From Rubrimonas cliftonensis (GTDB taxonomy: Bacteria; Pseudomonadota; Alphaproteobacteria; Rhodobacterales; Rhodobacteraceae), in NCBI RefSeq assembly GCF_900107585.1, contig NZ_FNQM01000001.1:372001-436000 (forward strand): a DNA stretch of 64,000 bases, written 5' to 3'. Numbering within the stretch: the first letter of the stretch is position 1; each line of letters starts with the position of its first letter. Below, piece after piece: positions 34,882 through 43,831 of the stretch. The translations under genes were made by a program, and so were the position numbers. A model generated the notes under the pieces. That model had not been told where the DNA came from, searched no databases, and worked only from the letters and a program-made list of their open reading frames with translations.

Positions 34882-35787
34882 CTACTCCGCGAGCCGCGCC
34901 GCCTCCTCAAAAAGGACGGCGTGGCGCTCCGCGATCACCGCCGGGTCGTCGCCGTAGCCGCCGCCCAGCACGCCGACCACGGGCGTCGCCCGGTCCCGCG
35001 CGGCGCCAAGCGCCATGCGGTCGCGCGCCCTGAGCCCCGCATCGCTCAGCTTCAGCCGCCCGAGCCTGTCCTCGGCGTGGACGTCGACGCCGGCGTTGTA
35101 GAAGGCGAGGTCAAAGGGCCCGGCCGCGAAGGCCGTCTCCAGCGCCGCCGCCAGCGCCTCCAGATACGCCGCGTCGCCCAGCCCGTCGGCGAGACCCGTG
35201 TCGAGCGACGAGGCGGCCTTTCGCGCCGGGAAATTCTTCTCCGCATGGATCGACAGCGTGAACACCCGCGCGTCGCCCGCGAAGATGCGCGCGGTGCCGT
35301 CGCCCTGATGCACGTCCGCGTCGATCACCAGCACCCGCCCCACGCGTCCCTCGGCGAGCAGCGTCGCCGCCGCAACCGCCACGTCGTTGAACACGCAGAA
35401 GCCGGCGCCGAAGTCGCGCGCGGCGTGGTGCGAGCCGCCGGCGCCGTTGCAGGCCACGCCCCGCTCCAGCGCCAGCCGCCCCGCCAGCGCCGCGCCGGCG
35501 GCCGCCAACCGGGCGCGGCGCACGACCTGCTCGGTCTGCGGCAGGCCGATGCGGCGGCTCTCGTCAGGGGTCAGGCGCAACCCGATGGCGCGCTCGACAT
35601 AGTCATGGCAGTGCGCCAGCCCGAGCATGGCGGGCGAGGCCGCCGCCGGCGCCAGCCAGCCGCCCGGCTTCATCAGGCCGCGCCGCTCCAGCGCCTGCCG
35701 CAGATAGCCGTATTTCGACATCGGAAAGCTGTGGCCGGGCTTCAGCGGCGCGACATAGTCGGGGTGGTGGACGATCGGCAGCGCCAA
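34882..35787 (-). CDS. Histone deacetylase family amidohydrolase
   Basis: The 301-residue zinc hydrolase has the HDAC fold with the active-site His pair in NGAGGSHHAARDFGAGFCVF, the metal ligands in VIDADVHQGDGTARIF (Asp and His) and the third ligand Asp in YNAGVDVHAEDRLG. The closing GVLGGGYGDD is conserved. It is closest to class IV-like bacterial members. These remove acyl groups from small amides, acetylated polyamines or lysines; lying convergent to a polyamine uptake operon makes an acetylpolyamine substrate attractive but unproven. The start is a TTG at 35787, 6 bp after glnE. Confidence 0.85.
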   Translation of the reverse strand: MALPIVHHPDYVAPLKPGHSFPMSKYGYLRQALERRGLMKPGGWLAPAAASPAMLGLAHCHDYVERAIGLRLTPDESRRIGLPQTEQVVRRARLAAAGAALAGRLALERGVACNGAGGSHHAARDFGAGFCVFNDVAVAAATLLAEGRVGRVLVIDADVHQGDGTARIFAGDARVFTLSIHAEKNFPARKAASSLDTGLADGLGDAAYLEALAAALETAFAAGPFDLAFYNAGVDVHAEDRLGRLKLSDAGLRARDRMALGAARDRATPVVGVLGGGYGDDPAVIAERHAVLFEEAARLAE

Positions 35788-35792
35788 GCGGC

Positions 35793-38609
35793 TCAGCCCT
35801 CCAGGACGCGCGACACCGCCTCGGCGGCGCGGGCCTGCGCCGCCCTGAGCGCCGCCTCGGCCGCGTCGAAATCCGCGGCGCCGGCGGCGCGGGCCATGGC
35901 GGCGCGCAGCCCGGGGCCGGCCTTCCCGGGGTCGAAGGGGCGGTCGAGCGCGACCCGCTCGACCTGCTGCAGCGCAGACATCAGCAGGTGCGCCTCCGCC
36001 AGCGCCGCGGCGTCGGCCTCGGTCAGCCAGCCCTCCGCCGCCAGAGCCCGCGCCGCCTGCGCCGGCGTTCCCGCCGCGCCGAGCCGCGTCACGAGCTGGC
36101 CGGCCTGCACCGCCAGCGCCACGTCCATCAGCCCGCCCTCGGCATGCTTGAGCTCCCAGACCATGCCGCGCCGCGCCCGGTGCGCCTCGGCGATGCGCGC
36201 CCGCATCTCACGCACGTCGGCCAGCGTCTTCTCGCGGTCGTGCGGCGCGGCGAGCGCCTCGGCGACAACCGCCTCGGCGTCCGCCAGCACTTCGGAGGAA
36301 CCTGCGACGCCGCGCGCCCGCGTCAACGCCAGATGCTCCCAGGTCCACGCCTCCTCGCGCTGGTAGCGGGCGAAGGCGCTGAGGCGCACCGCCACCGGCC
36401 CCGAGCGACCCGAAGGCCGCAGCCGCATGTCGACGGCGTAGAGCGCGCCCTCCGCCGTCGGCGCGGTCAGCGCAGCGATCAGCATCTGCGTCAGCCGGGC
36501 GAAATAGACCGCATGGGGCAAGGGCTTCGGCCCCGCGCTGTCCTCGTCCTCGCCGGGGTCGCAGATCACGATCAGGTCGAGGTCGGAGGTCGCGCTCATC
36601 TCGCGCGAGCCGAGCTTGCCGAGCGCCAGCACCGCGGCCCCCCGCCCCGGCGGCGGGCCGTGACGGCGCGCGAACTCGGCGGTCACGACGGGATGCAGCG
36701 CCTTCAGGCACGCCTCCGCCACCGCCGAGAACGCCGCGCCCGCCTCCTCCGGCGTCGCCACCCCGCGCAGCGTCTGCACGCCGATGCGGAAGCGCCGCTC
36801 CTTGGCCCATCGGCGCGCCGCGTCGAGGCGAGCCTCATAGTCCGGCGCCGCGTCGAGCGCAGCGTCCAACTCGTCGGTCAGCGCCGGCGCCGCTGCGACG
36901 GGCGCGAAGAAGCTGCGGTCGAGCACGCCGTCGAGCACCGCCGAGTGGCGCCCCAGATAGCCCGCAAGTCGCGGCGCCGCCGCACATATCTCCGCAAGCA
37001 GGTCGAGCAGATGCGGGTTCGCCTCGCACAGCGCAAAGAACTGAACCCCCGCCGGGAGCCCGGCGAGGAAGCGGTCGAACTCGGCGATGGCCTCATCCGG
37101 GTCGCCGGCGGCGGCGAGCTTCTCGGCGATCAGCGGCGCGAGCCGCGCGAGGCGGCGCCGGGCGCGCTCGGTCCGCGTCGCGGGCAGCGCGCCCGAGAGC
37201 CAGCGCTCGACCAGCGCCGCCGCCGCGTCCGGCCTTCCGAAACCGAGTTTCCCAAGCGCCGCCGCGTCGGGCGGCCCGTCATCGGCCCGGCGCGGCGCGA
37301 AGAAGGCGTCGCAGCGCACGCGGACGTCGAGGCAGCGGCGCTCCACCTCGTCCTCCATCGCCGCCCGGCTCGCCCAACCGCCGAGCGCCGCCACGCGGTC
37401 GCGCGCCTCGGCGGCGACCGGCATGGTCTGGGTCTGCGCGTCCTCGACCATCTGGAGCCGGTGTTCGAGCGTGCGATGGGCGACGTAGTGATCGTCGAGC
37501 GCGGCCCGCGTCGCCTCGTCCAGCACCCCGGCCGCGACGAGCGCCCGCAGCGCGCCGCGCGTCGTGGGGTCGCGCAGGGAGGCGTCGCGCCCGCCGCGCA
37601 CCAGTTGCTGGGTCTGCGCGAAGAACTCGATCTCGCGGATGCCGCCGAACCCGAGCTTCAGGTCATGGCCGGCGATCTCGAACCGTCGCCCGACGCCCTT
37701 GTGGTCGCGGATCTTCAGCCGCATCTCGTGGGCGTCCTCGATCGCGGCGAAATCGAGGTGGCGGCGCCAGACGAAGGGCGTCAGCGCCTCCAGAAACCGC
37801 GCGCCGGCCTCGACGTCGCCCGCGGCGGGGCGCGCCTTGATGAAGGCCGCGCGCTCCCACGTCCTGCCGACGCTCTCGTAATAGTCCTCGGCCGCGCTCA
37901 TGGAGATCACGACCGGCGTGGAGCCAGGATTGGGCCGCAGCCGCAGGTCGGTCCTGAAGACGTAGCCCTCCGCGTCGATCTCCGAGATCAGCTTGACGAC
38001 GCGCCTCACGACGGGGACGAGCCGGCCGCGCGCCTCGGCGGCCTCCTCCCCCCAGCGCCCGTCGTCGAACAGGAAGATCAGGTCGATGTCGGAGGAATAG
38101 TTCAGCTCCCGCGCGCCCATCTTGCCCATGGCGAGACAGAAGAGGCCCGCCTGCGCCGCGGTCGCGCACCCGGCGAGCGGGCCGTTCGCCTCCGCCGTCG
38201 CACGGTCCATCGCCGCGGCGAGCGCGGCGTCGGCAAAGCCCGTCAGCGCCCCCGTCGTCGCATCGAGCGGCAAGACGCCGCCGAGATCGGCGAGCGCGGT
38301 CAGCAGCGCGACGCGCCGCTTCGCGCGGCGCAGCCCGCTCGCGAGCGCCCTTGCGCCGTCGAGGCCGCCGAGCGCCGCCTGCTCCTCGGCGAGCGCGGCG
38401 GCGGGGTCGGCGGCGAGCGCCGCGCGCAGCCAATCGGCTTCCTGCTCGATCAACCGCGCGAGGAAAGGGCTGGAGCCGGCGGCCCCGGCGACCAGCTCCG
38501 CGGCCGCGCCGGCGACGCCAAGAAGCTCCACCGCGGCGGCGCCTTTCGCGGCGTCATGGCCGCGCGGCGCGGCCACGATGCGGGTTTCGAACGGCTCAGC
38601 GGCCCTCAA
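35793..38609 (-). CDS. glnE: Bifunctional glutamine synthetase adenylyltransferase/deadenylase GlnE
   Basis: GlnE adds AMP to glutamine synthetase under nitrogen excess and removes it under starvation, directed by PII proteins. The 938-residue product has two nucleotidyltransferase domains, each with a G-x-G/A-x-(9-10)-D-x-D core: MGARELNYSSDIDLIFLFD near residue 165 (deadenylase half) and LGSREMSATSDLDLIVICD near 670 (adenylylating half), joined by a helical PII-responsive linker. The start is a TTG at 38609 overlapping the end of the PaaG-like gene by 14 bp; no ATG or GTG fits better. Confidence 0.94.
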   Translation of the reverse strand: MRAAEPFETRIVAAPRGHDAAKGAAAVELLGVAGAAAELVAGAAGSSPFLARLIEQEADWLRAALAADPAAALAEEQAALGGLDGARALASGLRRAKRRVALLTALADLGGVLPLDATTGALTGFADAALAAAMDRATAEANGPLAGCATAAQAGLFCLAMGKMGARELNYSSDIDLIFLFDDGRWGEEAAEARGRLVPVVRRVVKLISEIDAEGYVFRTDLRLRPNPGSTPVVISMSAAEDYYESVGRTWERAAFIKARPAAGDVEAGARFLEALTPFVWRRHLDFAAIEDAHEMRLKIRDHKGVGRRFEIAGHDLKLGFGGIREIEFFAQTQQLVRGGRDASLRDPTTRGALRALVAAGVLDEATRAALDDHYVAHRTLEHRLQMVEDAQTQTMPVAAEARDRVAALGGWASRAAMEDEVERRCLDVRVRCDAFFAPRRADDGPPDAAALGKLGFGRPDAAAALVERWLSGALPATRTERARRRLARLAPLIAEKLAAAGDPDEAIAEFDRFLAGLPAGVQFFALCEANPHLLDLLAEICAAAPRLAGYLGRHSAVLDGVLDRSFFAPVAAAPALTDELDAALDAAPDYEARLDAARRWAKERRFRIGVQTLRGVATPEEAGAAFSAVAEACLKALHPVVTAEFARRHGPPPGRGAAVLALGKLGSREMSATSDLDLIVICDPGEDEDSAGPKPLPHAVYFARLTQMLIAALTAPTAEGALYAVDMRLRPSGRSGPVAVRLSAFARYQREEAWTWEHLALTRARGVAGSSEVLADAEAVVAEALAAPHDREKTLADVREMRARIAEAHRARRGMVWELKHAEGGLMDVALAVQAGQLVTRLGAAGTPAQAARALAAEGWLTEADAAALAEAHLLMSALQQVERVALDRPFDPGKAGPGLRAAMARAAGAADFDAAEAALRAAQARAAEAVSRVLEG

Positions 38610-39384
38610 ACCGGGCCTCGCGCTTCTCCAGAAACGCGCTGACGCCCTCCAGGAAGTCGCGCGAGCGCCCCGCCTCGCCCTGGAGCTGCGCCTCCAGCCC
38701 GAGCTGGACGTCGAGCGTGTTGGTCATCGCCTCGCGCAACGCCTGCTTGGTGAGGCGATAGGCGAGGCCCGGGCCGCGCGCCAGCCGCCCGGCCAGCTCC
38801 GCCGCGCGGGCCTCCAGCTGATCGTCCTCGGCGACCTCCCAGATCAGCCCCCACTCCGCCGCGCGGCCCGCCTCGATCGGCTCGGCGAACAGGCACATGC
38901 CCATCGCGCGCGGCAGGCCCACCAGCCGCGGCAGCCAGTAGGTGCCGCCGGCGTCCGGGATCAGCCCGATGCGGGCGAAGGCCTCGATGAAGACGGCCGA
39001 GCGCGCCGCGATCACCACATCCGCCGCCAGCGCGAGGTTGGCCCCCGCCCCCGCCGCAGCGCCGTTTACGGCGCAGAGCGTCGGGATCGGGCAGTCGTAG
39101 ATCGCCCGCAGCAGCGGCTCGTACTCGTCGCGCAGCACGCTTTCGAGGTCGAGCGCCGTCAGGCTCGCCGCGTCGCCGAGATCCTGCCCCGAGCAGAACG
39201 CCCGCCCCGCGCCGGTCAGCACCAGCGCCCGCGCCTCCTCCGGCGCGCGGGTCAGCGCGTGCAGCAGTTCGCGCCGCATCCGCCCCGACAGGCAGTTCAT
39301 CTTGTCGGGCCGGTTCAGCGTCACCCGCGCGACGCCGCCCCGCACCTCGTAAAGGATGTCTTGATAGCCGCTGCTCTCGCTCAT
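38596..39384 (-). CDS. Enoyl-CoA hydratase/isomerase, PaaG-like
   Basis: The 262-residue crotonase has GGVARVTLNRPDKMNCLSG, the oxyanion-hole block VLTGAGRAFCSGQDLGDAAS, the second oxyanion strand AVNGAAAGAGANLALAADVV and the FIEAFARIGLIPDAGGTYWL segment. FCSGQDL with a long insert before the acidic loop is typical of PaaG, which isomerises ring-epoxide phenylacetyl-CoA to an oxepin. No other phenylacetate genes are nearby, so it may instead act on other enoyl-CoAs. It overlaps glnE. Confidence 0.82.
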   Translation of the reverse strand: MSESSGYQDILYEVRGGVARVTLNRPDKMNCLSGRMRRELLHALTRAPEEARALVLTGAGRAFCSGQDLGDAASLTALDLESVLRDEYEPLLRAIYDCPIPTLCAVNGAAAGAGANLALAADVVIAARSAVFIEAFARIGLIPDAGGTYWLPRLVGLPRAMGMCLFAEPIEAGRAAEWGLIWEVAEDDQLEARAAELAGRLARGPGLAYRLTKQALREAMTNTLDVQLGLEAQLQGEAGRSRDFLEGVSAFLEKREARFEGR

Positions 39385-39419
39385 CGCGCGCCTCCATCCG
39401 GGGCCGCGATGATACCGGA

Positions 39420-39449
39420 CGTCCGGGCGGCGTCGAGGCCGCCCGGACG
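39420..39449 (-). terminator. 12-bp hairpin upstream of the PaaG-like gene
   Basis: CGTCCGGGCGGC (39420-39431) pairs perfectly with GCCGCCCGGACG (39438-39449) around a 6-base loop. It lies 36 bp upstream of the PaaG-like start and 47 bp after ppk2. It is the second of two hairpins in the gap and probably ends ppk2 transcription or limits read-through. No T-tract follows. Confidence 0.55.
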
Positions 39450-39467
39450 CGCCGCGCCGGGACGCAT

Positions 39468-39490
39468 CGCCGCGCAGAGGCTGCGCGGCG
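39468..39490 (-). terminator. 10-bp hairpin directly after ppk2
   Basis: CGCCGCGCAG (39468-39477) pairs perfectly with CTGCGCGGCG (39481-39490) around a 3-base loop, 5 bp after the ppk2 stop. A hairpin this close to the stop codon can end transcription or protect the 3' end of the message. With the hairpin at 39420 it makes a tandem pair. Confidence 0.55.
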
Positions 39491-39495
39491 CCGTG

Positions 39496-40407
39496 TCAGT
39501 ACTTCTGGGGGACGTAGAGATCGTCGGGCAGCACCCGGCGCTCGTAGTCGGGATTGTGGACGCGCTCCGGCAGCACGACCTCCTCATGCGGCACCTCGCC
39601 GTAAGGGATGCGCGTCAGCAGGTGGTCGATCACGTTGAGGCGCGCGCGCTTCTTGTCGTTGCCCTCGACGATGTACCACGGAGCCTCGGGGATGTTGGTG
39701 CGGGCCAGCATCTCCTCCTTGGCCTTGGTGTAGTCCTCCCAGCGCACCCGGCTCTGGAGGTCCATCGGCGAGAGCTTCCACTGCTTGATCGGGTCGTGGA
39801 TGCGCATGAGGAAGCGGAACTGCTGCTCCTCGTCGGTGATCGAGAACCAGTACTTGATCAGGATGACGCCGGAGCGCGCCAGCATGCGCTCGAACTCAGG
39901 GACGTCCTGGAAGAACTGCTCCACCTGGTCGGGGGTCGCGAAGCCCATCACCCGCTCGACGCCGGAGCGGTTGTACCAGGAGCGGTCGAAGAGCACGATC
40001 TCGCCGCCCGCCGGCAGGTGCGGCGTGTAGCGCTGGAAGTACCACTGGGTCTTCTCGCGGTCCGAAGGGGCCGGTAGCGCCACGACACGGCAGACCCGCG
40101 GATTGATGCGCTGGGTGATGCGCTTGATCGCGCCGCCCTTGCCGGCGCTGTCGCGGCCCTCGAACAGCACGACGACCTTGAGCTTCTTCTCCACCACCCA
40201 GTCCTGAAGCTTCACGAGTTCGGCCTGAAGCCGCAGCAGCTCGCGAAAATAGGTGTGGCGGTCGATGCCCTTGGCCCTGATGCGGTCCTTGAACGGGCGC
40301 AGCGCCTCGGGAATCCGCTCGTCGTCGAGCTCCAGCTCCCACTCCTCGTCGTAGCTGTCCTGCAGCTCCGACTCGATCCAGTCCAGCTTGTCGCGATCCT
40401 GCGCCAT
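39496..40407 (-). CDS. ppk2: Polyphosphate kinase 2, class I type
   Basis: The 303-residue enzyme moves phosphate between polyphosphate and nucleotides, usually making GTP or ATP from the diphosphate. It has Walker A EGRDSAGKGGAIKR (Gly84 to Lys90), the lid region with RVVALPAPSDREKTQWYFQR, and Walker B VLFDRSWYNRSGVERVMGF with Asp141. A single PPK2 domain with long acidic N-terminus (SYDEEWELELDDERIP) fits class I. No ppk1 or ppx is adjacent. The gene is followed by two strong hairpins. Confidence 0.93.
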   Translation of the reverse strand: MAQDRDKLDWIESELQDSYDEEWELELDDERIPEALRPFKDRIRAKGIDRHTYFRELLRLQAELVKLQDWVVEKKLKVVVLFEGRDSAGKGGAIKRITQRINPRVCRVVALPAPSDREKTQWYFQRYTPHLPAGGEIVLFDRSWYNRSGVERVMGFATPDQVEQFFQDVPEFERMLARSGVILIKYWFSITDEEQQFRFLMRIHDPIKQWKLSPMDLQSRVRWEDYTKAKEEMLARTNIPEAPWYIVEGNDKKRARLNVIDHLLTRIPYGEVPHEEVVLPERVHNPDYERRVLPDDLYVPQKY

Positions 40408-40473
40408 CCGTCATCCCTCCGGCTGCCCCTGCTACGGCGTAACCGAGGATTGATGCAGTTGCGTGACGGTCGC

Positions 40474-40941
40474 TCAGCTTCCGTCGCGAAGCAGCGCGTC
40501 GAGGTCGCGCCGCTCCGCCTCGGTGAGGGGCGCGGGCTGCGCCGCCGCCTGCGGCGCGCGCGCGCGCACATAACGCCACGCCGCGAAGCCGCCAAGCGCG
40601 AGGATCAGCGGACCCGACAGCCAGATCAGCGCGTTGCCGAGCGTAAAGCGCGGGCGCAGCAGCACATATTCGCCGTAGCGGTCCACGACATAGTCGATCA
40701 CCTCGCCATCGCTGTCGCCGGCGACGACCCGTTCGCGCACCAGCAGGCGCAGGATGCGCGCAAGCTCGGCGTTGCTGTCGTCGATCGCCTCGTTGCGGCA
40801 GACGAGGCACCGCAACTCCTTGGAGATTTCGCGCGCCCGCGACTCAAGCGCAGGATCGGCGAGCACCTCGTCGGGCTGCACCGCCGGCGCCGGACCGGCG
40901 GAGAGCGCCAGCGTCGCCGCGAGCAGGACGGCGCGGATCAT
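40474..40941 (-). CDS. ccmH: Cytochrome c-type biogenesis protein CcmH
   Basis: CcmH is a membrane-anchored thiol-disulfide protein that reduces apocytochrome c before haem attachment. The 155-residue product has a signal peptide, the LRCLVCRNEAIDDSNAELA motif with redox Cys45 and Cys48, the conserved DGEVIDYVVDRYGEYVLLRP and one transmembrane helix (ALIWLSGPLILALGGFAAW). The start at 40941 overlaps the ccmF stop (ATGA). The CcmI-like TPR domain of E. coli CcmH is absent, as is usual in alphaproteobacteria. Confidence 0.93.
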   Translation of the reverse strand: MIRAVLLAATLALSAGPAPAVQPDEVLADPALESRAREISKELRCLVCRNEAIDDSNAELARILRLLVRERVVAGDSDGEVIDYVVDRYGEYVLLRPRFTLGNALIWLSGPLILALGGFAAWRYVRARAPQAAAQPAPLTEAERRDLDALLRDGS

Positions 40942-42956
40942 TCCGCCGGCGCCATGGCGGCATGCGCCTGCGCCGCGCGCGTCGGCGCGCCGACGCGGTA
41001 GCGGCGGTCGGTCAGCGACAGGCATCCGCCGAGCGCCATCAGGATGGCGCCGCCCCAGATCCAGTTGGCGAACGGCTTCACATAGGCGCGCACCGCCCAC
41101 GCCCCCGTCGGAACGCCGCCCGTCCCGACCTGCGGATCGCCGAGCACCAGATAGAGATCTCGGGTGAAACCGTTATCGATGCCGGCCTCGGTCGTCGGGG
41201 TCGGCGTGCGGGTCTCGGTATAGATGCGCTTCTCGGGATAGACATGGGCGACCTGAACGCCGTCGCGATAGACATGGAACTCGCCACGCTCATAGACGTA
41301 GTTCGGCCCCTGGGCGCGCGTGACGCCGTCGAAAGTCACCTCGTAGGCGCCGAGCGCAAAGCTCTCGCCCGGTCGCGCCACGCGGATGTCCTCCACGGTC
41401 CAGGCGGTGATCGCCGCGACGCCCCAGATCGTGACGCCGAGACCGAAATGGGCGACCCACTTGCCCCAGTCGGCCCGCGGCGCGCGCGCCAGCCGCCGCC
41501 AGTTCTCCGCGAGCGGCGCCGACCCGACCTTCGCGCGCTCGGCGATCTCCGCCGCGACGCCGAGCGCGACCCAGGCCGCCAGCGCCATGGCGATGGGCGC
41601 CGCCGGCGAGGTTCCGGTCTGCACGCCCCACACCAGTGCGCCAGCGCCCAGCGCCGCCGCCGCCGCCCACCAGAGCTTCGAAAGCACCTTGCCGGCGTCG
41701 CCGCGCTTCCAGGGCGTCATCGCGCCGAGCGGCAGGGCGATGGCGAGCAGCACCATGAAGGGCGTGAAGGCGAGGTCGAAGAACGGCGCGCCGACGGAAA
41801 TCTTCGCGCCGGTCAGCGCCTCCCGCACCAGCGGCGCCATCGTGCCGGCGAACACCACGCCGCAACTCGACATCATCAGCAGGTTGTTGAGGATCAGCCC
41901 GCTCTCGCGGCTGACCGGCGCGAACACGCCCTCCGATTTCAGCGACGGCGCCCGCCACGCGTAGAGCGCGAGGCTGCCGCCGATCGCCACGACCAGCAGC
42001 AGCAGGATAAAGACGCCGCGCTCGGGGTCCACCGCGAAGGCGTGGACGCTGTCGAGCACGCCGGAGCGCACGATGAAGGTGCCGAGCAGCGACAGCGAGA
42101 ACGCGAGGATCGCCATCAGGATCGTCCAGTTCTTCAGGGAAGACCGTTTCTCCACGACGATCGCGGAATGCAGCAGCGCGATCGCCGCCAGCCACGGCAT
42201 GAAGGAGGCGTTCTCCACCGGATCCCAGAACCAGAAGCCGCCCCAGCCGAGCTCGTAGTAAGCCCACCACGAGCCGAGACCGATGCCCACCGTCAGCGCC
42301 GCCCAGGCGGCCAGCGCCCAAGGACGCACCCAGCGCGCCCAGGCCGCGTCCACCCGCCCCTCGATCAGCGCGGCGGCGGCGAAGCTGAACGCCATGCTCA
42401 GGCCGACATAGCCGAGGTAGAGGAACGGCGGATGGAACGCCAGGCCGGGGTCTTGCAGCAGCGGGTTGAGGTCCGCCCCATCGAAGGGCGCGGGAAACAG
42501 GCGCTCGAACGGGTTCGAGGTGAACAGCATGAAAGCGATGAAGCCGCAGGCGATCAGCGACTGCACCCCCAGCGCCCGCGCCTTGAGGCCCGTGGGGATG
42601 TTGCGTCCGAAAGCCGCCACCATCGCGCCGAAGAGCGCCAGCATCAGCACCCAGAGCAGGAGGGAGCCTTCGTGGTTCCCCCAGACGCCGGCGATCTTGT
42701 AGATCATCGGCTTGAGCGAGTGCGAGTTCGCCACCACCAGCCGCACCGAGAAGTCCGAGGTGACGAAGCTCCATGTCAGCGCGGCGAAGCTGAGGCAGAC
42801 CAGCGCGAAGAGCGCAGTCGCGGCGGGCGTGGCCAACGTCATCCAGTCCGACCAGCCGCGATGAGCGCCGTAGAGCGGCGCGACCGAGCCCGCGATCGAC
42901 ACCGCGAAAGCGAGGATCAGGGCGAAATGTCCGAGTTCGGCGATCATGCGCGGCAT
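40938..42956 (-). CDS. ccmF: Cytochrome c haem lyase subunit CcmF
   Basis: CcmF, with CcmH, attaches haem to apocytochrome c in the periplasm. The 672-residue protein has about 15 membrane helices, the family opening ELGHFALILAFAVSIAGSV, ANSHSLKPMIYKIAGVWGNH and the WWD haem-handling domain (WGGFWFWDPVENASFMPWL) with conserved His residues around it. A start three codons later (42947, MIAELGHF) is closer to known proteins. It is coupled to ccmH by overlap but separated from ccmE by an opposite-strand gene. Confidence 0.95.
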   Translation of the reverse strand: MPRMIAELGHFALILAFAVSIAGSVAPLYGAHRGWSDWMTLATPAATALFALVCLSFAALTWSFVTSDFSVRLVVANSHSLKPMIYKIAGVWGNHEGSLLLWVLMLALFGAMVAAFGRNIPTGLKARALGVQSLIACGFIAFMLFTSNPFERLFPAPFDGADLNPLLQDPGLAFHPPFLYLGYVGLSMAFSFAAAALIEGRVDAAWARWVRPWALAAWAALTVGIGLGSWWAYYELGWGGFWFWDPVENASFMPWLAAIALLHSAIVVEKRSSLKNWTILMAILAFSLSLLGTFIVRSGVLDSVHAFAVDPERGVFILLLLVVAIGGSLALYAWRAPSLKSEGVFAPVSRESGLILNNLLMMSSCGVVFAGTMAPLVREALTGAKISVGAPFFDLAFTPFMVLLAIALPLGAMTPWKRGDAGKVLSKLWWAAAAALGAGALVWGVQTGTSPAAPIAMALAAWVALGVAAEIAERAKVGSAPLAENWRRLARAPRADWGKWVAHFGLGVTIWGVAAITAWTVEDIRVARPGESFALGAYEVTFDGVTRAQGPNYVYERGEFHVYRDGVQVAHVYPEKRIYTETRTPTPTTEAGIDNGFTRDLYLVLGDPQVGTGGVPTGAWAVRAYVKPFANWIWGGAILMALGGCLSLTDRRYRVGAPTRAAQAHAAMAPAE

Positions 42957-43013
42957 CCGTCCATGAACCAGATCGAGATCGTGAGCATAGGCCGAGGCGT
43001 GCGCCCCGGCAAA

Positions 43014-43061
43014 GCGACCGCCCGCGGCGCGCGGTCGCGCGCCATCACGCTTTCGAGCGTG
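43014..43061 (+). promoter_or_regulatory. Two hairpins upstream of the orphan gene in the ccm block
   Basis: GCGACCGC (43014-43021) pairs with GCGGTCGC (43031-43038), and CACGCT (43046-43051) pairs with AGCGTG (43056-43061) around a TTCG tetraloop, a very stable RNA fold. They lie 57 bp or more before the start at 43118. They could shield the gene from outside transcription, be a structured leader, or be the end of an older unit that was interrupted. Confidence 0.45.
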
Positions 43062-43117
43062 CGGGACTGCGCGCGGTGTCTTACTGTCGACTGCGAGCTT
43101 CGGGGGAGAGCGCCGCC

Positions 43118-43825
43118 ATGGCTACGGATTATCTGTGCAAGAGATGCAACATCGTGTTCACAGGCTTCGACCCGATCAGGTTCGGATCGTCGCCGCAATT
43201 GTCCTTCCCCGAATGTCCGAACGGGTCGATGGCGCAGTATCTCGCGACAGGGCGCCTTCCCGAGGGCGAAGGCGACATCCTCGGGTTGATGAATCGAGAT
43301 GCGCTTGCTCACCCCGTCACCCTCGCGGTTGTCGAGAAGTTGCCGGAAGTGACGCCGCCGCAGACCGTCGCCGTCCCGCCGAAGCCGACGGGGCTCACCG
43401 GCGCGTGGGGCAGCGGCACGCTCGTCATCAAGGAGGAGACGCCGGAGGAGCGCAAGGCGCGCCTCATGGAGGAAGCCAAGGCGGCGCAGAAGCGCCACGT
43501 CGAGAAGATTGAGGCCGAAAAGGCGACGCGGGTCGGGAAACTGCTCAAGCGGATCGAAGTCATGATCAAAGGTGGCGGTGGCGAGAAGACGGCCAATTTC
43601 CCCAAGGATCTCGAATACGGCTTCAAGAAGGGCGGCAACCAGCTCTCCGAAGACAGCGCCATCATCACGCTGGCGGGCGCGGAATGGGCGAAGCTGGCCC
43701 ATCGCACTTTCCGCGATGCCGCCTGGAAGAAGAACTGGGAGCAGTATCAGGCCAACTTCGAGCAGGATATCGTCATCGGCGACCGGTCACAGGGCAAGCA
43801 CAACGTGCATGTGGTCGCAACCTGA
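43118..43825 (+). CDS. Unrecognised protein with N-terminal zinc-ribbon-like Cys motif
   Basis: The 235-residue product begins MATDYLCKRCNIVF with Cys7 and Cys10, and a third Cys at 33 (FPECPNG). The middle is a charged, probably coiled-coil helix (EETPEERKARLMEEAKAAQK, then RHVEKIEAEKATRVGKLLKR). The C-terminal 90 residues are a mixed domain with YGFKKGGNQLSEDSAIITLA and FRDAAWKKNWEQYQANFEQD. I do not recognise the family. It is less GC-rich than its neighbours and sits on the opposite strand between ccmF and ccmE, which suggests acquisition. GGGGGAGA precedes the ATG. Toxin-like or phage-defence roles are possible but unsupported. Confidence 0.7.
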   Translation: MATDYLCKRCNIVFTGFDPIRFGSSPQLSFPECPNGSMAQYLATGRLPEGEGDILGLMNRDALAHPVTLAVVEKLPEVTPPQTVAVPPKPTGLTGAWGSGTLVIKEETPEERKARLMEEAKAAQKRHVEKIEAEKATRVGKLLKRIEVMIKGGGGEKTANFPKDLEYGFKKGGNQLSEDSAIITLAGAEWAKLAHRTFRDAAWKKNWEQYQANFEQDIVIGDRSQGKHNVHVVAT

Positions 43826-43831
43826 GCGGCC

